This document shows, piece after piece, positions 34,601 through 46,675 of a stretch of DNA of 64,000 nucleotides (its first letter is position 1; every line of letters begins with the position of its first letter). The position numbers and the translations under genes are program-made. Source of the stretch: Echinostoma caproni (taxonomy: Eukaryota > Platyhelminthes > Trematoda > Plagiorchiida > Echinostomatidae); assembly GCA_900618425.1 (NCBI GenBank), contig UZAN01040170.1, forward strand, positions 1 to 64,000, written 5' to 3'. The notes under the pieces are model-generated. The model ran no database searches and was not told where the DNA came from. It saw only the letters and a list, made by a program, of their open reading frames with translations.

Positions 34601-37600
34601 ATTAGACTATGTATGGCCTTAATTGTCTTCAAATTAGAGCGTTTGTGTTCCCGTCGTTGATCTGTTCAGTGCACGACAAGTTGAAGATTAGAGCCATTTT
34701 ATTTTTCAAAACCTAAGAATGTTTAAGTCATTTCTAAAATTCCAGTTAGAGAACACAGCCTCCGCAAAGAAAGGTTTTATAAGTTTGCCGACAACATGTT
34801 TTGATTATATTCAAAGCAAGATGTATTTTCTCCCTATTCTTCGACCCAGATCACCTAAAGTCACATTTTTCTTGATCATGGACTTCTTTGAACTGTCCAG
34901 TGATCTACCACTTGTTTTTGAGCGCTTTTAAGGAACAGAATCCTTGAACGATGTTGATTCATGGATATTTCTGTAATAGCAGTTCAGAAGAAAAACAATT
35001 GGTCTTTATCTGTTTCCTGCAAAATTTGGTCCACTTTGTCAGTGTTCTTTAGTTGTAATCTCATTTATAATCGCTGTTCTTTTCCCAAGGGCGAATTCAG
35101 TGTCTTATATTCCGAATTATTACAAACTGGAAAAATTCGACTAATACCACCGATACATAAGGTCCGTCCGTCCGTCATATTCGTGCGGTCAAAGGATTTC
35201 GTGATATCACTTTTGGTTCCGACCTCCATTACGCTCTCCAAATACTGATCTTCGCCTATGACAACTTAGGGTGACGAACAGCAAACGGGGAAGCCCACGT
35301 CGTCACGAGGACGTGCCTTTCAGTCACGAAAACTGATAACTTAGCCCCGGGACTTGGAGTGGCGAACCACGTAAGGCCCCGCTTGGTTTCAGCACTAACC
35401 TTCGAAATTTATGAATTGGGAGAAAACATCCTGAAACTGGCTTCTTCATAGAGTAAGAAGCGAACCTCGACCGGATCACTGTACAATGATTAACAAGCAC
35501 AGCTTTTCACAATCTTCTTGTAAAGATGATTTAAACTAATTCAAACAGAAACAGGGCGGAATGATTCGATTGTCTTCTCTACGTATGAAAACATTCAATA
35601 TTCTGGAGTACATAATTTGAACTCAGTTCATGGTAAAAACCGAAATTCTTTGCACTTGTATTCAACCAACATTTGCTATATTGAAGTCGTCTCTCCGGGG
35701 CAAAACCCGGCCTACAGCCTTCCGGTAGCCAGAAGATATTTCATCTGTGGGTCACATGACTATCAGTTCATCTAATCCATTTCGGTTACTGTCAATTTCT
35801 TAAAGCTACTGAATGAAAACAAACTCTTTCTTTGTGCTGTTTTTCAAAATGTGTTGGTGACGGTGGGAATGTTCAGTACGAAATTAGACCTCACCCATGG
35901 AAAACCAGTCATGAAAAACAGGTTGGAGAAGCTGCTGTTGCAAGCACACAATGAATTTGGTGAATACACAACTGTGAGCTGAATCACTCGATACTGAGCC
36001 GAAAGAAATAGCCGGTGAGGATGTTTTGCTACAGAAGTAATGATAACAAAAATCCAACAGGAAAAGCTGAACGGCTGATTCAACATTGACTTATGAGTTA
36101 CAAACATTGCACAAGTATCACGTTTCGGTCGCACAGCCGACGGAAATGTGATTTTTCTCTCAATTGGTTTTTGAGTTTTGTCGCACTATCTCTCAGAGTG
36201 GGATTCTGTGTAACCATGGGGTCAGCTTTGATGAAGTATGTCACCTCCCATGTGCACTACAGGTCATGTACTTCTAAACTTTGCTTCGGACGTGACGTGC
36301 GCAAGCGGTTTGTTCTTTTTACAATGAGAGAATTGGGACGATTTGTGATTTGCATTCACGGTTGTTCCGATGCCTCCTTGAGAAGATTTAAAAAACGAAA
36401 AGTTTGTGCAACCAAAATGAACAAAAACAAAGTACCTCAGTCGAGTAACTAGTGCCGCAATTGTATAACTCAAAAAGGATTCTGGGAGTTTTGGGACAAA
36501 GGGCTTACGAGGAGGAGTTCAAAGTTCAATAAGAAAAATATATTGCAGAGCGAAACTGTAAAGAGAATTGTTTCGTCGAAGGTTGTATTTCTTCAAATAT
36601 CATACACGAGAATGAATTTGTGAACGCATATGAACTGAACAGTGATGGTTATCGAAATCTAAGTCGTTGTTCCCGCAGAAGTCAGCTCCGACATTAACAA
36701 ACGCTATCATGTGAAGAACGGAATCATTTATATTATGAAAAAATAAAGCCTGTCAAACGGAGTCAGAAACATGGGTTTGCACATTGTGTCCATTTTCATT
36801 TCGCTGAATATTTACACGTGCATACTGCAGTCAAGGTGATTTTTATAGTTGCGTGAAATAACAGACGCAACGGACAACAAGATACAGATACCCGAAAAAC
36901 GAAAGAGGGTGGGGGTCCATCACGAGGTTAAAGCAAATGTGAATAATCGTTCACGTAGTTTGCATAGATAGGGTTTGAGACACATCAGATACACTATCCA
37001 AACCCAAGTTTCTGATTCCTCTATTCAAATGCGTGGTGGCAAAACAGTTTTTTCAGCAACAAAAATCACTCAGCAGATTAGTCCTTGTATCGGTTAAAAT
37101 CTCACAGATCCCTTTAAAAACAACCCTTAACAATGGTTTTATCAATGAAATAATTGAGTTGCCTGGTGGATATATGTGGAAATATGAGAAATAAAGCGGG
37201 TTAATTAGGACTGCGACTGTGTTAGCTCTTCGGAAACTCGTGAGAAAACCTTCCCTGAGAGTTTTCGTGGTATGAACTTCAAATGGATTGGGATCTTCCC
37301 CCACGGTGGGAAAATGTAAGCGTTTTCTCGAGTGGTCTGAATGAATAGTCATCAGGGTAATGGACAAAAAACGGTAATCTGTTTTATGCATTCTCTGGAT
37401 CGACAGCCTCGTAAACCCCATTCCGGACAAATGACCAGACTGAGATCAAACCCAGAAATACCGCGCGTTTCTCCCGCTCTCAATCCCCGTTTGTCTGGCA
37501 CTGCACAACAAACAAAAAAAATAATGTTACTGACATTTTCTCTAATTTCGCCACCAATCTACGGATTATGACACTTTTTCCCATGATATATTTTAGTAAA

Positions 37601-39159
37601 TATCTAATACAACACTTCTAAAATAAAATGGTTCAGTCACCTAAAAAATTGGCAACCGCTTTTTTAAGTTTCCTGTCAGTTTCCCCAACCGACTAGCTGA
37701 AAAATGGGTTGACTATGAGAACGTTTCGGACTCCGAAACACAGGTAATAGAAGCGCTTCGGTGGAAACGCAAATGCATTATGTAGAATGACTCTTCCAGT
37801 TTTTCGGAATATCATAGTATCGGCCGATGAAGAAACGGATATCTTCGCAAATATTGTGCGATCGCAAGTATTCAACATATTGTTGAGTTTACGCATGCTT
37901 ATTTGATGACGCCAATTTATAAGCAGTGAATTTTGTGATTACCGGAGTAAAATGAAAAGCTCTCCGACCATACCGCGCGTCAAAGATAAATACAACCTCG
38001 CACGAAAGTCCCCGGGATACAGAAAGTAAAATGAATACGGCCGGTTGGCCTGCATCGCTGATTTGTCCGTAGTTCACGGGACACCCCTCCAGGTTGTTGT
38101 GACCTCAACAACCATACAGCACGAGATCCAAGTTCTGTTTTCGGTTCACCGTGGAGTTACCAACCTAAGTGGCGTATACTGTGTGATCACCTGAGTCTGG
38201 AACAGTAATATCACCATTCTTGATGGAATTCAAGATTTAAATAAACCATATATCTAATATCAACAGCGAACCTAAAGGATGAGAACGAGGTGGGCCCCTG
38301 TACATATTGTTAGGATTGAATCCCAATCGTTAGGGGCCCGTAACCCAACACAAGAAACCTGAACACACAAGAGAGCATGGTGATTGGAACCGGGTTAGCA
38401 ATTAAATGAATGATCATGAGAATACATCAATCGATTAAACAATGGCCTAAAACTAGGTCAAGCTGAATCACGGGCACACGGCCTGGAAGGATATTGATCA
38501 GTGTCAGTCGTGAAAACCCGTATCACGTGATTGGACGATCAATGGGAACAGTACTTATGTGCAGCGGGGCTATCTGGCATAATATGGTCGAGTAATCATG
38601 TGCGTACCCAAGCATACAGACGCAAACATGCGCATATCAGCACGATGTTCAGCCCTGCCATGTTTAGTTTTCTATAAAACAAGAACCGAGGGACAGAAAG
38701 GATACGAAAATCAACTCTTCCGTGTATCACCCTTATCAGGTAACATTGGTTCGATCCTGAAGACAGGCAATGATAGAAATCTGGTTCGCTAAGTGACGTA
38801 GTTGACAATCGGAGCTCTGAAAGCAGTGTAGCATTGGCAACATGGAGCGATCAGTTAGGGTTGTAGTAAGATGCCTGAATTTACGGACGAACTCGTTAGA
38901 TCGTACAACAAATACAAGTGAATTTGCAGCACCTGCACTGTAAATACATACATGGAACTGAGCAATTTCAAAAGAAGAAACGACTTTAGATTCAAAAAGA
39001 GTCCAGCTGTCCGAACAACACATTATTGGGCAAGTGGTTTTACAAAAATAACTCTGTCACTTCACACGTCATAAATCATACATTGAAGTCAGTTACTACC
39101 ATCTGCGATAGGACCATGTTGATAACGGAAAGCCGATTCGCACCAGTTCTGTCTTCTGA
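31621..39159. other. Long intergenic stretch, no recognised gene
   Basis: About 7.5 kb with isolated open frames up to about 125 codons (for example minus 37053-37430, plus 36093-36452, plus 34719-34931 and 34961-35248). None shows a known domain. Near 38291-38341 a gggcccct ... aggggccc inverted pair encloses a short AT-rich loop. Near 35310 cacgtcgtcacgaggacgtg is a short palindrome. Confidence 0.4.
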
Positions 39160-39880
39160 CAGATACAGTTGTCATTGTCAGGGTTGCACCTGAACCGTTT
39201 TTCATTCCTTCAGTCAAATTGCTTTCAATGGTCCGACCCAGTAGCAATAACTCTGAAGCCGTTGACACTCCATCATATACGCTACTGCCCCCGTCCCTCC
39301 ACGGAGCACTTCGGTAAAACATCAAGAGCAATGATGATGCGATATAGAGACGGTTGCTTTACACTTGGCACAGCATATCCTGTCCAGTGCAGCGCACCAC
39401 GATGCGTTCCGAATACGGTGCATGACCCTGGCGGTGTATCTCGTCCGAAACTTCTCTCTCGCTCGTTCGCTCGCACACATTGCAGACGTCCGAAAACTAG
39501 TCCCACGCGAGTGGGCGTGTTCATGTCTGTAAGCATGCCTGTTTCTGTAAACAGACTTGATAAGTCCAAATTGGGGTCGGCCAAACCGCCATTTTTGCGT
39601 TTGACCATTGTACACGTGCGTTTCGATTCACATACTATGGACGCACGCGAGATGGCACGTGGTTTCGTCACCTAACTGCTTGGCCGCACGGGCGCGCGCA
39701 CACACAAAATCGAGAGCATCAACATACAAACGCACACTGACAGTATTAATACCTTGCGATGGGCTCGATAACACAAACCTGTGTTCGCGTATTTTACGCG
39801 GACGATCGCACACACACATATACACATAAAACAAACTATTTCGGCGGCCTTCGTACTTCGATGTCGAAATATAGGTCACC
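39160..39880. other. CpG-rich patch open in several frames on both strands
   Basis: Plus 39169-39675 (168 codons) and minus 39282-39671 (129 codons) and 39322-39615 (97 codons) are open together. The cause is low stop-codon frequency in CpG-rich sequence (gcgcgcgcac, ctctcgctcgttcgctcg) rather than a clear protein. No domain was recognised in any frame. It could cover a gene start or first exon of an unseen gene, or a GC-rich repeat. Confidence 0.35.
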
Positions 39881-40671
39881 GAACGGGAGCTCGAGCGGAC
39901 GAATCTTGGAGCCAGGATCGGAACACCCTCTTAATCAAAAATTTAATAGTAAAATTCACGCGAGTGCCAAATGTTTTCAATTTATGCTCGTATTTTGGAA
40001 GCCATTCATATGAACAGTAAGGAGAGATAATATTTTCAACATAAAAGTGTTGAACAACAGGTCGTGGAATCATTGCGTTATTGTATAATTCCGGCTTCGG
40101 GCACGTGAGCAGGTATTCGTGTATCGCTACCTCAGTGAACACCGGTGCATATATCATGATATACTATATATCAGCACGTGGCGAAAATGTGACCATCGCT
40201 TTGGGATTGCAACACGTGATAACATGCAGTATGCACAAATGCGAATAACTCTTCTTCCATATATTCGTTGAATTGAATCAAATTTAAGCAAATTATAATC
40301 TAAAAGGAAAGGCTCATTTTGAGGCCTATATGTTAGCTGTCCGTAAAAGAAACGGTATAGATCCTCACTAAATTCACCCGAATGTAGACAACGGATCCAA
40401 GAGTTATCGCTTCTCGAGATTTATATTCCCTTTGCATTGTAAATTAATTAAAAGTGAAACTAGGGTCAATTGCATCCAGAATGCACAACTGCCTAGATGA
40501 ACAGAAAATTGTGGGGGTAGTGGAAGTCTAAAGGGTGGTCAGTTCGGAGCGATAATATTTATCCCACACCACTGCTCACAAATAGCAGTAGGTGAAATGC
40601 AAAATGGAAAAACTTGTGAATTTGATTCATGAATATTCATCCTAAAGAAAGGAGAATTTTGCCCGGAACAG
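39881..40671. other. Intergenic stretch, nothing recognised
   Basis: It contains a small atatatcatgatatactatat palindromic patch near 40147. No gene recognised. Confidence 0.45.
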
Positions 40672-40910
40672 CGAAGGTTAACAAAGAGCATTGGACAACT
40701 GTTTCGTCCGTCTTGACACTGGCGTCGCATATCGACCACACAGATCCGTGTCTCTGGTTTCGACCTTCAACTCGAAGGTTCGGAAATTCAAGTCCCCATC
40801 GGAACGTTAATATAGTTCACACTTTGATGCGTCTCTATAACGACCGGAAACGGCTGTGCGGCATTATCTTCTTTGTCTTTGCATTTGAAATCGTATCGCA
40901 TCAAACCGCA
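40672..40910 (+). mobile_element. Inverted-repeat/tRNA-like element, copy 2 (degenerate)
   Basis: It has the same order as the element at 20552-20840: aacaaagagcattgg at the left, a tRNA-like middle with a ggaaattcaagtcccc B-box-like stretch near 40790, a shared gacgagtcc/gatgcgtct and aaacggctgt/aaacagctct block, then ttctttgtc and gcatttgaaa at the right. Arms and promoter boxes are weaker than in copy 1, so this is an older copy. Confidence 0.5.
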
Positions 40911-42311
40911 TTGTCATTTTGGTGGTCAACGAATTCCCCAAAAACATGATCACGCACTCGAACACAATTCACAACCCTTCATGTTCATTACTATGCAGGA
41001 ACAAGACAAGAAGATGCCTTGAATAAGAATCTTCGGTAGATTTTTATCACACACTAGCCGCATTTACTTTGCATTGTTCTAGAAACTAATCAAACCGACA
41101 ATAGTATCACTGGGAAACCTACAGGAGCGTACATAAATTGTTAATCAGAACTAAGATCTACTAAGCACAACGCATCACTAAGATCCACGGTATTTTCTAA
41201 GGGAGTTTAGAGTTATCGAGGTAGTTTATCAGAAACTGCAAGTTCATTTCAGGTTTTTGAATGGAGAAATGATCGAAGCAACATTCTTTGTTTGGCGGAC
41301 AACGGAAGACCACAGTCGTTTTACAATTTAAACATTAGAATAACCAGAGACGTTAAAAATCCGTGAATAATCACTCGATTACTGGTCTCTGTTACGTGAC
41401 TGTTTTAATCAACAGTGTAGCTGGAAAGTGATTATTATGTTAACAACGAGATCAAACCAAGAGTTCCTTGAGGCCAGCTGAATCAACTCAGCTGCATTGG
41501 CGTTTAGAAAGAGGTCCGTAATCTAACGAGTTCTCAATTAGACGGGCAGAAATTTGCATTCCATGTGAGACACACAACTGACGGAGGCTTTTGAAAATCC
41601 GTTGTCTTGCTAACTAAATGGATGCGAATCGTTTAACCCAACCATCCAAATCCTCTATTCTGCGAGTTAAATTGTGGCTCCTATGGGACTGCTTTGATCT
41701 CAATGTTTCAGGGCACCACAACTGGAGAAATGCTGCATCTTTACTACCATAGATGACAATGATTTTATGCCTGCTCAATTCTCTTTTGGCTGATGCACCA
41801 TATCATCAGGGTGATAAATCATATCATTCCATGAATTGGTGATGAGCGAAATTCCTCACTATTTCATTTTACCTGTGCGGTTGACTATTTGATTAAGACA
41901 TCATATCTTGTAAATGGTAATGTCGAATTGCTTTTTCTGGGAAAAGGGCTTTCGATTTGTAATACACCGTGAACATGATCTTGCTTTCCTTAAAAAGACG
42001 CATTGCAACATCTTGAGAACCGCACTACAACTGAGCTGGTTCGATAAAGTTTGAAAATTCATCTACAACAGATAAGGTGCTTCGACAGGATGGCCGAGAG
42101 TCTAAATCAGAGCTTAACTTGAAAAATAAAAAAAAACTAAAGATAATCGACACCTTCTGGGAAGTTGCATTTCTGAAATGAAGACATACGGAAAGAATTC
42201 TTTGTTCAGATTCCAAAGGCCCTATCAAAGCTCAAGCGTCTTCTGCGTTGTCGCTCGTGTAGACGCTGGCTTGTCGGTCCCCCGAGACAATACATCTTTG
42301 TCGCAAACGAG
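40911..42311. other. Intergenic stretch, nothing recognised
   Basis: Short open frames only. An agctgaatcaactcagct palindrome lies at about 41473-41490. Confidence 0.45.
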
Positions 42312-42433
42312 CGTTCGTACAAAAACAGAACGAGACACTTTACGAAACGGATAACGGTTGTATTGCGCAAACTTGCAGAGCCGAAAAAGAAGAGATATGG
42401 ATTCACAAACAGATGTGCGGAAAGTAAAGAAAA
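42312..42433 (-). repeat. 3' LTR segment of the gypsy element
   Basis: It matches 46554-46675, starting at cgttcgtacaaaaacagaac. The best-matched part is 42312-42400. The match fades towards 42433. Confidence 0.78.
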
Positions 42434-42639
42434 CATATATTTTGCAGTATAAATGAGCCTTCACGTTGGTAAAAGTGCAAAAAGCGTCCTAAAAGTCAAA
42501 ACGTACAAGCAACTTAAGGACTCGCCCGCCATTAGTAATCCAATGGTGATGGTCGAGATGAGGAGCCTGTTTCAATGGTGTGCCGGGATTTATCGGGGCG
42601 GAGAAAGTAGGAGTAGGAGCTGGAACGGGAGTTGCGGGT

Positions 42640-43445
42640 AGCGCAACGGGAGGGGAACCATTGACGGGGGGACGGTTTCCGCCAAGTGCGCCGGTTTAAG
42701 CCAGTCATAGCTGACGATATCACGACTGCCGTTGCGCTCTATTACGTTGGCTTTGCCGAAGCGTCATAGTTCCATGTGGGCCGCTGAGGTTGCAGGGGTA
42801 CGCGAAACTCTGCCCTGAGGAAAACATGCGAGCTTTCGGCTAATCGAGGGGGGAGGTATGCTAGAGGTGTTTTCTGGCGGGGAGGTTGGATATGCAACTA
42901 ACTCATACGATGTACTAAACCGTAGTTGAAATTAGTTGGCGGGGTCGGTGCCACCATTTATCCTGGAAGGCGCATAGTGCGATCAAAAGTCAGCTCTGTC
43001 TGTGTGGACGGAGATCAGCTTTGAAGGCTGACCTGCAACCTGAGAGGACTAACGGTAAAGACTCCTTCCAGTTTGGGTTTGTCTAGGCCGCAAGATCACT
43101 TTTCAGCTGTCGATCAAAACGTTCAACCATCCCGTTGCGTGCCGGGTGGTGAGCGGTCGTCTGGACGCAGCGGATGCCTAATTGCTTAAGCAATTGTGCG
43201 AAAACACCCTCAAAAGGAAATTCTCTATCGGTTGTACCTACAGCAGAACAACCGAAGTTTGCTACCCAACCCTCTACTAAGGCTTGTGCTGCTACTTCTC
43301 TGGATGCGAAAGACAAAGGCACAACTACCGACCATCTGGTGAAACGATCTATACAGGTGTGGATATAGGTACATCCTTTCGATGATGGCAGGAGCCCCAC
43401 TAGGTTTACGTGTACGTCGTGGAACCGTCCGTCGACAACGGGCAC
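42640..43445 (-). pseudogene. Gypsy integrase, catalytic core and C-terminal part
   Basis: Integrase inserts the element's DNA copy into the genome. The core is open at 43445-43083. It has YIHTCIDRFTRW (first Asp), GTTDREFPF (second Asp) and HHPARNGMVERFDRQLK (the Glu), so all three catalytic acids are visible. The second Asp to Glu spacing looks about one residue shorter than in relatives. Further left, at about 42760-42640, another frame reads NGSRDIVSYDWLKPAHLAE, the conserved end of gypsy integrases, followed by a Pro-rich tail. The two parts are out of frame with each other. Confidence 0.88.
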
Positions 43446-43568
43446 GAACCTAGTGCGCTGTTTGCATGTTGGATAACCTTGTTACGTTGGCAGGACAAGA
43501 AATGGCATGCCCATTGGCCGTTGTCTTACTTGATGATTTGCCAAACGAAATGATTAGTGATGAGTTTC
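43446..43568 (-). pseudogene. Gypsy integrase zinc-finger region, damaged
   Basis: A frame on the minus strand reads NHFVWQIIK, then QWACHFLSCQRNKVIQH. This matches the FVWPGM...WAR.C..CQ.AKV.RH stretch of gypsy integrases, with the first Cys of the Cys pair changed. It is separated from the upstream RNase H part by a 179-bp insertion. Confidence 0.7.
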
Positions 43569-43747
43569 TGTAGTATTTGTAATAGTATTCAAAATGGGAT
43601 TCCAGAATTCGCGCAATACCAATCCCCGAAATAGAACAACTTCGAATAGAATAGCACACGAACTTTATTCGAATCGTATACTATGCATATTCAATGCATT
43701 GAAAGTGTACAAGGAAATTCGAGGTCAGTGTCACATATCACAGTTTC
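43569..43747. mobile_element. 179-bp insertion inside the gypsy integrase region
   Basis: The coding match stops at VKL (43742-43747) and resumes at KLITNHFVW (43563-43568). Both edges carry agtttc on the plus strand, as if a 6-bp target site had been duplicated. The inserted sequence is AT-rich, has no open frame and no obvious terminal inverted repeat, and I did not see another copy. Confidence 0.5.
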
Positions 43748-44290
43748 ACTGATGCTCGAATGCCTGGGTCTGACAAGTTACGCAGCGTCTTGAAAACCTT
43801 TTTGCATAAGGTTGATGGGACTAGTGGCCTAGGGTGGTCTAAGGAGATGTCGCAATAGACCTTGTTGTCTGGTGACGGAAGCGGCACATGTTCAATGCGG
43901 AGCGTTGACTGCTTGCGCAGTCGCAGGATGTCAGTGTCACCGGTTTGCGCTGTGGATATGTCCTTTACGTGTTTGGCTTCTGGGTAAGGGTTACCCAGGT
44001 GGTGGATGCGTGAAAGGACATCCACGACAGGATTGTTGACACTAGAGATATGTCGCACATTGCAATTGTATTGTGTGATGCAATCAAAGAGTCGTGACTG
44101 CTGATTAGAGAGTCTGTCGGTGGTAGACTTAATGGCGTGGGTGATAGGACGGTGGTCAATAATGACCGTGGAGTCTCGTTCTTCGAAGAGATGGCGGAAG
44201 TGTCGGATACCGAGGTAGATCGCCAGGAGTTCCCGGAAGAAGGCGCTGTTCCTTGACTCGGCCGTTTGTAACTGTTTGGAGAAAAATGTT
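43738..44290 (-). pseudogene. Gypsy RNase H domain
   Basis: RNase H removes the RNA strand after reverse transcription. Across frames the minus strand reads FFRELLAIYLGIRHFRHLFEER, then IIDHRPITHAI and RLFDCITQYNCNVRHISS, and finally NPVVDVLSRIHHL. This is the FT/N DHKPL ... R...L..I..Y......H..G..N.VADALSR order of Ty3/gypsy RNase H. It continues as a linker open at 44058-43738. One frame change occurs near 44050. The last Asp of VVDVLSR is kept. Confidence 0.85.
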
Positions 44291-45231
44291 ATTGTTTGTC
44301 ATTGCTGATTGCTCTTTTCAACGCACTGAAGACGTCTCGAGCTTCTGGTGTGAACAACAACGTTTTACTTTTGCTCTTGAGTAGGTCTATGTTTGGCTGC
44401 ATGAGCTGCGCACACTGAGGAATGAAACGAGAATAAAAGTTGACTAAACCGTCGAAACATTGGAGCTGCTTCAAAGTGGTGGGCTCCAAGTAGTCTATAA
44501 CAGCCTGAATTTTGTCACTTACTGGCTCGATATCAGTGGTTGTGACCGAGTGAATCAATGCTGGAGGCACCGAAGACACATTTTTTTGCGTTGATTGTGA
44601 CACTGTGCCATGCCGAACGATCAAAAAGTGCTCGGAGGTGTACCAGATGTTCCTCACGCGATGATTTAGCCACTAGGATATCGTCTAAGTAAACAAACAC
44701 AGAGTCTAAACCTCTATAAACGTTGTCTATAAAACACTAGAAAGACTGCGAGGCGTTGCTTAAACGGAATGGCATACGGAGGAATTCGAAAAGGCTAAAT
44801 GGTATGACTAAGGCTGTTTGGAGGATGTCGGCCTCCTCAACCGGTATCTGGTTGTATGAGCAAACCAGGTCAATAAAGCTGAAAATAGTTCTACCGGCAG
44901 GGCAGGGGACGTGAGATCCGTGATTTGGGGGATCGAATACCTATCTGGGGTTATCACGCGGTTGAGCGCGCGATAATCTCCACATGGACTACTTTTTGGG
45001 AATCATATGAAGAGAGGATGCTCATGGACTTTCGGAGGGGCGTATAATGCCCATGTTCAGCATGTGCTGAAAGTATGCGCATGCGGTGAGCAACTTATCT
45101 GGTGCTAGTCGACGGGGACGTGTGTGGACCGGAGGACCTCGAATGACGATGTGATGTGCCACCTCCGTCGTGATAGGTGGCAGCTCGGTGCTGGGCAGGA
45201 CGAAGCTAGTGAACTGGCGGAATAACGACAA
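44289..45231 (-). pseudogene. Gypsy reverse transcriptase
   Basis: RT copies the element RNA into DNA. The N-terminal part (45231-45022) ends with HTRPRRLAPDKL...MLNMGIIRPSESP, the normal lead-in. It continues in other frames as [21 protein letters not shown] and [12 protein letters not shown], and then the catalytic VYLDDILVA (YLDD at 44691-44680). The stretch 44657-44289 then reads on through LKQLQCFDGLVNFYSRFIP. Several frame changes and stops (for example after QSF) make it non-functional. The motif set is unmistakable for the Ty3/gypsy group. Confidence 0.93.
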
Positions 45232-45333
45232 ATATAGCGAATCAGAGTCTGGAAGTGGGAGATGTATATTTTGAGTCTCTGAATATACCAGTGAGCAGAA
45301 GACTAGTCTAGAAGAGGCCGGGTTTCTAATTCA

Positions 45334-45582
45334 TCACTTACGAGGATCTACAATTAAATCTTGGTGTTGTAAGAAGTTTAGGTTGAGTATGGTGTAGAGA
45401 ACCCGAGCGACCATGAAAAGCCAAGGTAAGACGTGTCTTAAACCTAGGTCTAAGTTCAGTAGCCGCTGTCCATTGGTTTGGATAGAGGTACCGTTGGCTG
45501 TCTGCAAAATCAGTGCTGCTGGGTTGGCAGCATCCTGTTTAGTGAACGGGATTATATTGACTTGCACTCCAGTGTCTATCAT
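45334..45582 (-). pseudogene. Gypsy aspartic protease
   Basis: The frame begins FMIDTGVQVNIIP, which carries the DTG active site of retroelement proteases followed by the hydrophobic strand. It continues LQTANGTSIQTNGQRLLNLDLGL, the family's flap and second-strand region. The usual length is about 100-120 residues; the readable part is 82 codons. A stop and frame change separate it from the RT. Confidence 0.85.
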
Positions 45583-45689
45583 AAATCTAAGCTTGGACGA
45601 GTTATCTTAGGAAAATAGGAGACGACAAGGGGTGGGAGAATCGTTTGAGATAGTCACCGTGACCTTCCGGCCTGTTATTCTCCCTATTG

Positions 45690-46440
45690 GGTTTTGAACG
45701 AACACGGCGGTTCTCACTTCCTAGCCTGATTTCTGAAGTGTTTGTGGTAATAACACAGATCGCCTAGAGGGTGTACACCTCGACGACCGTTATTTGATCC
45801 AGATCGGCTACGGATTCTGTTGCTGCTCTGCAGACTGTTTATGGTGGTCTGCATGCTAGCCATAGCTAATCTTAGGTCCTGCAACTATTTAGGAAGAAGC
45901 TGGACTTCTGTCAGGGGCTCGTTGGGGCTTAACTGGAGCTGGACCATGGGTAGTTCGGGGCTCCCTACGTTCGCCATTGTGGGCTGGAAGATGTGAGCTT
46001 GTTCCATAACTCGGTCTTCAACTTCGGCTAGTTGTCTAAGGCTGTGGGCTAAACCGTTAAGAATAGTCTGTACGTATGGCGGGAACCGCTGGAGAGTAGA
46101 ACAGAGTCATTTAACGTGGTTTTGCCCACAGACGCACATATCTCCCGGAGCAACTGGGACGGCTGCAGATTTATGAGTTGAATCCCCGACAACAGAAGCA
46201 GGGTACGCTTCTCTTCGGAAAGCGCCGGAGGGGCGCTTCTTTAAGCACGTCGTATGGGTTGTGCGTGGGAATGTTCATGTATATGTCCCGGAAGTTACTA
46301 AGTATGTATCGCGATATGGAGGACAATATCTTATGGTAGCGCGACAGCTGCCCGGTGTTGCGGGCTCCGTGAAATCGCGATTCTAGAAGAGCGAGGAAAG
46401 CCTCCGGATCCTCTGGCATGAACTCCAGTGCCCTGATTTG
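45690..46440 (-). pseudogene. Gypsy gag (capsid and nucleocapsid remains)
   Basis: At 46419-46171 the minus strand reads PEDPEAFLALLESRFHGARNTGQLSRYHKILSS, which resembles the start of the capsid region in flatworm gypsy elements. Further on, in other frames, a QLRQLAEVEDR-type stretch lies near 46020. Near 45765-45697 is a zinc-finger-like DLCYYHKHFRNQAR...PPCSF block (C-x-x-H-type), as at the end of gag in this group. Multiple stops and frameshifts break it. Confidence 0.75.
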
Positions 46441-46553
46441 GGCCCAGAGTGCTCCGCTATCTGCGGAATATTTAATTATGGGGATATATGGTACGAGATT
46501 GAGGAACAGACTACAAAAATATAATGAACAAATAACTCCTAGAGGAAAAGCTA

Positions 46554-46675
46554 CGTTCGTACAAAAACAGAACGAAACACTTCACGAAACGGAGTACGGT
46601 TGTATTGCCTAAATCTGTAGAGCCAAAAGAGGAGATGCGGAAGCGTGAGTAAGCGTACGGAAAGGGAACGCAAAC
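46554..46675 (-). repeat. 5' LTR segment of the gypsy element
   Basis: Pairs with 42312-42433. The LTR may extend further right (the tract to about 46830), but no matching sequence is kept at the left copy. Confidence 0.75.

Larger units (their letters stand above)
42312..46675 (-). mobile_element. Ty3/gypsy LTR retrotransposon, degenerate
   Basis: The order from right to left on the minus strand is LTR, gag, protease, reverse transcriptase, RNase H, integrase, LTR, which is the Ty3/gypsy order. The element is about 4.4 kb between the matched LTR segments. Frameshifts and stops break the coding regions, and one short insertion lies in the integrase region. The LTR segments differ at roughly 12-15% of sites by eye, so the insertion is not recent. 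Target-site duplications were not identified, so the outer borders are approximate. Confidence 0.92.

Noticed and set aside
37053..37430. A 125-codon minus-strand gene
   Set aside because: No domain or homologous pattern recognised, and frames of this length are expected by chance in 64 kb.
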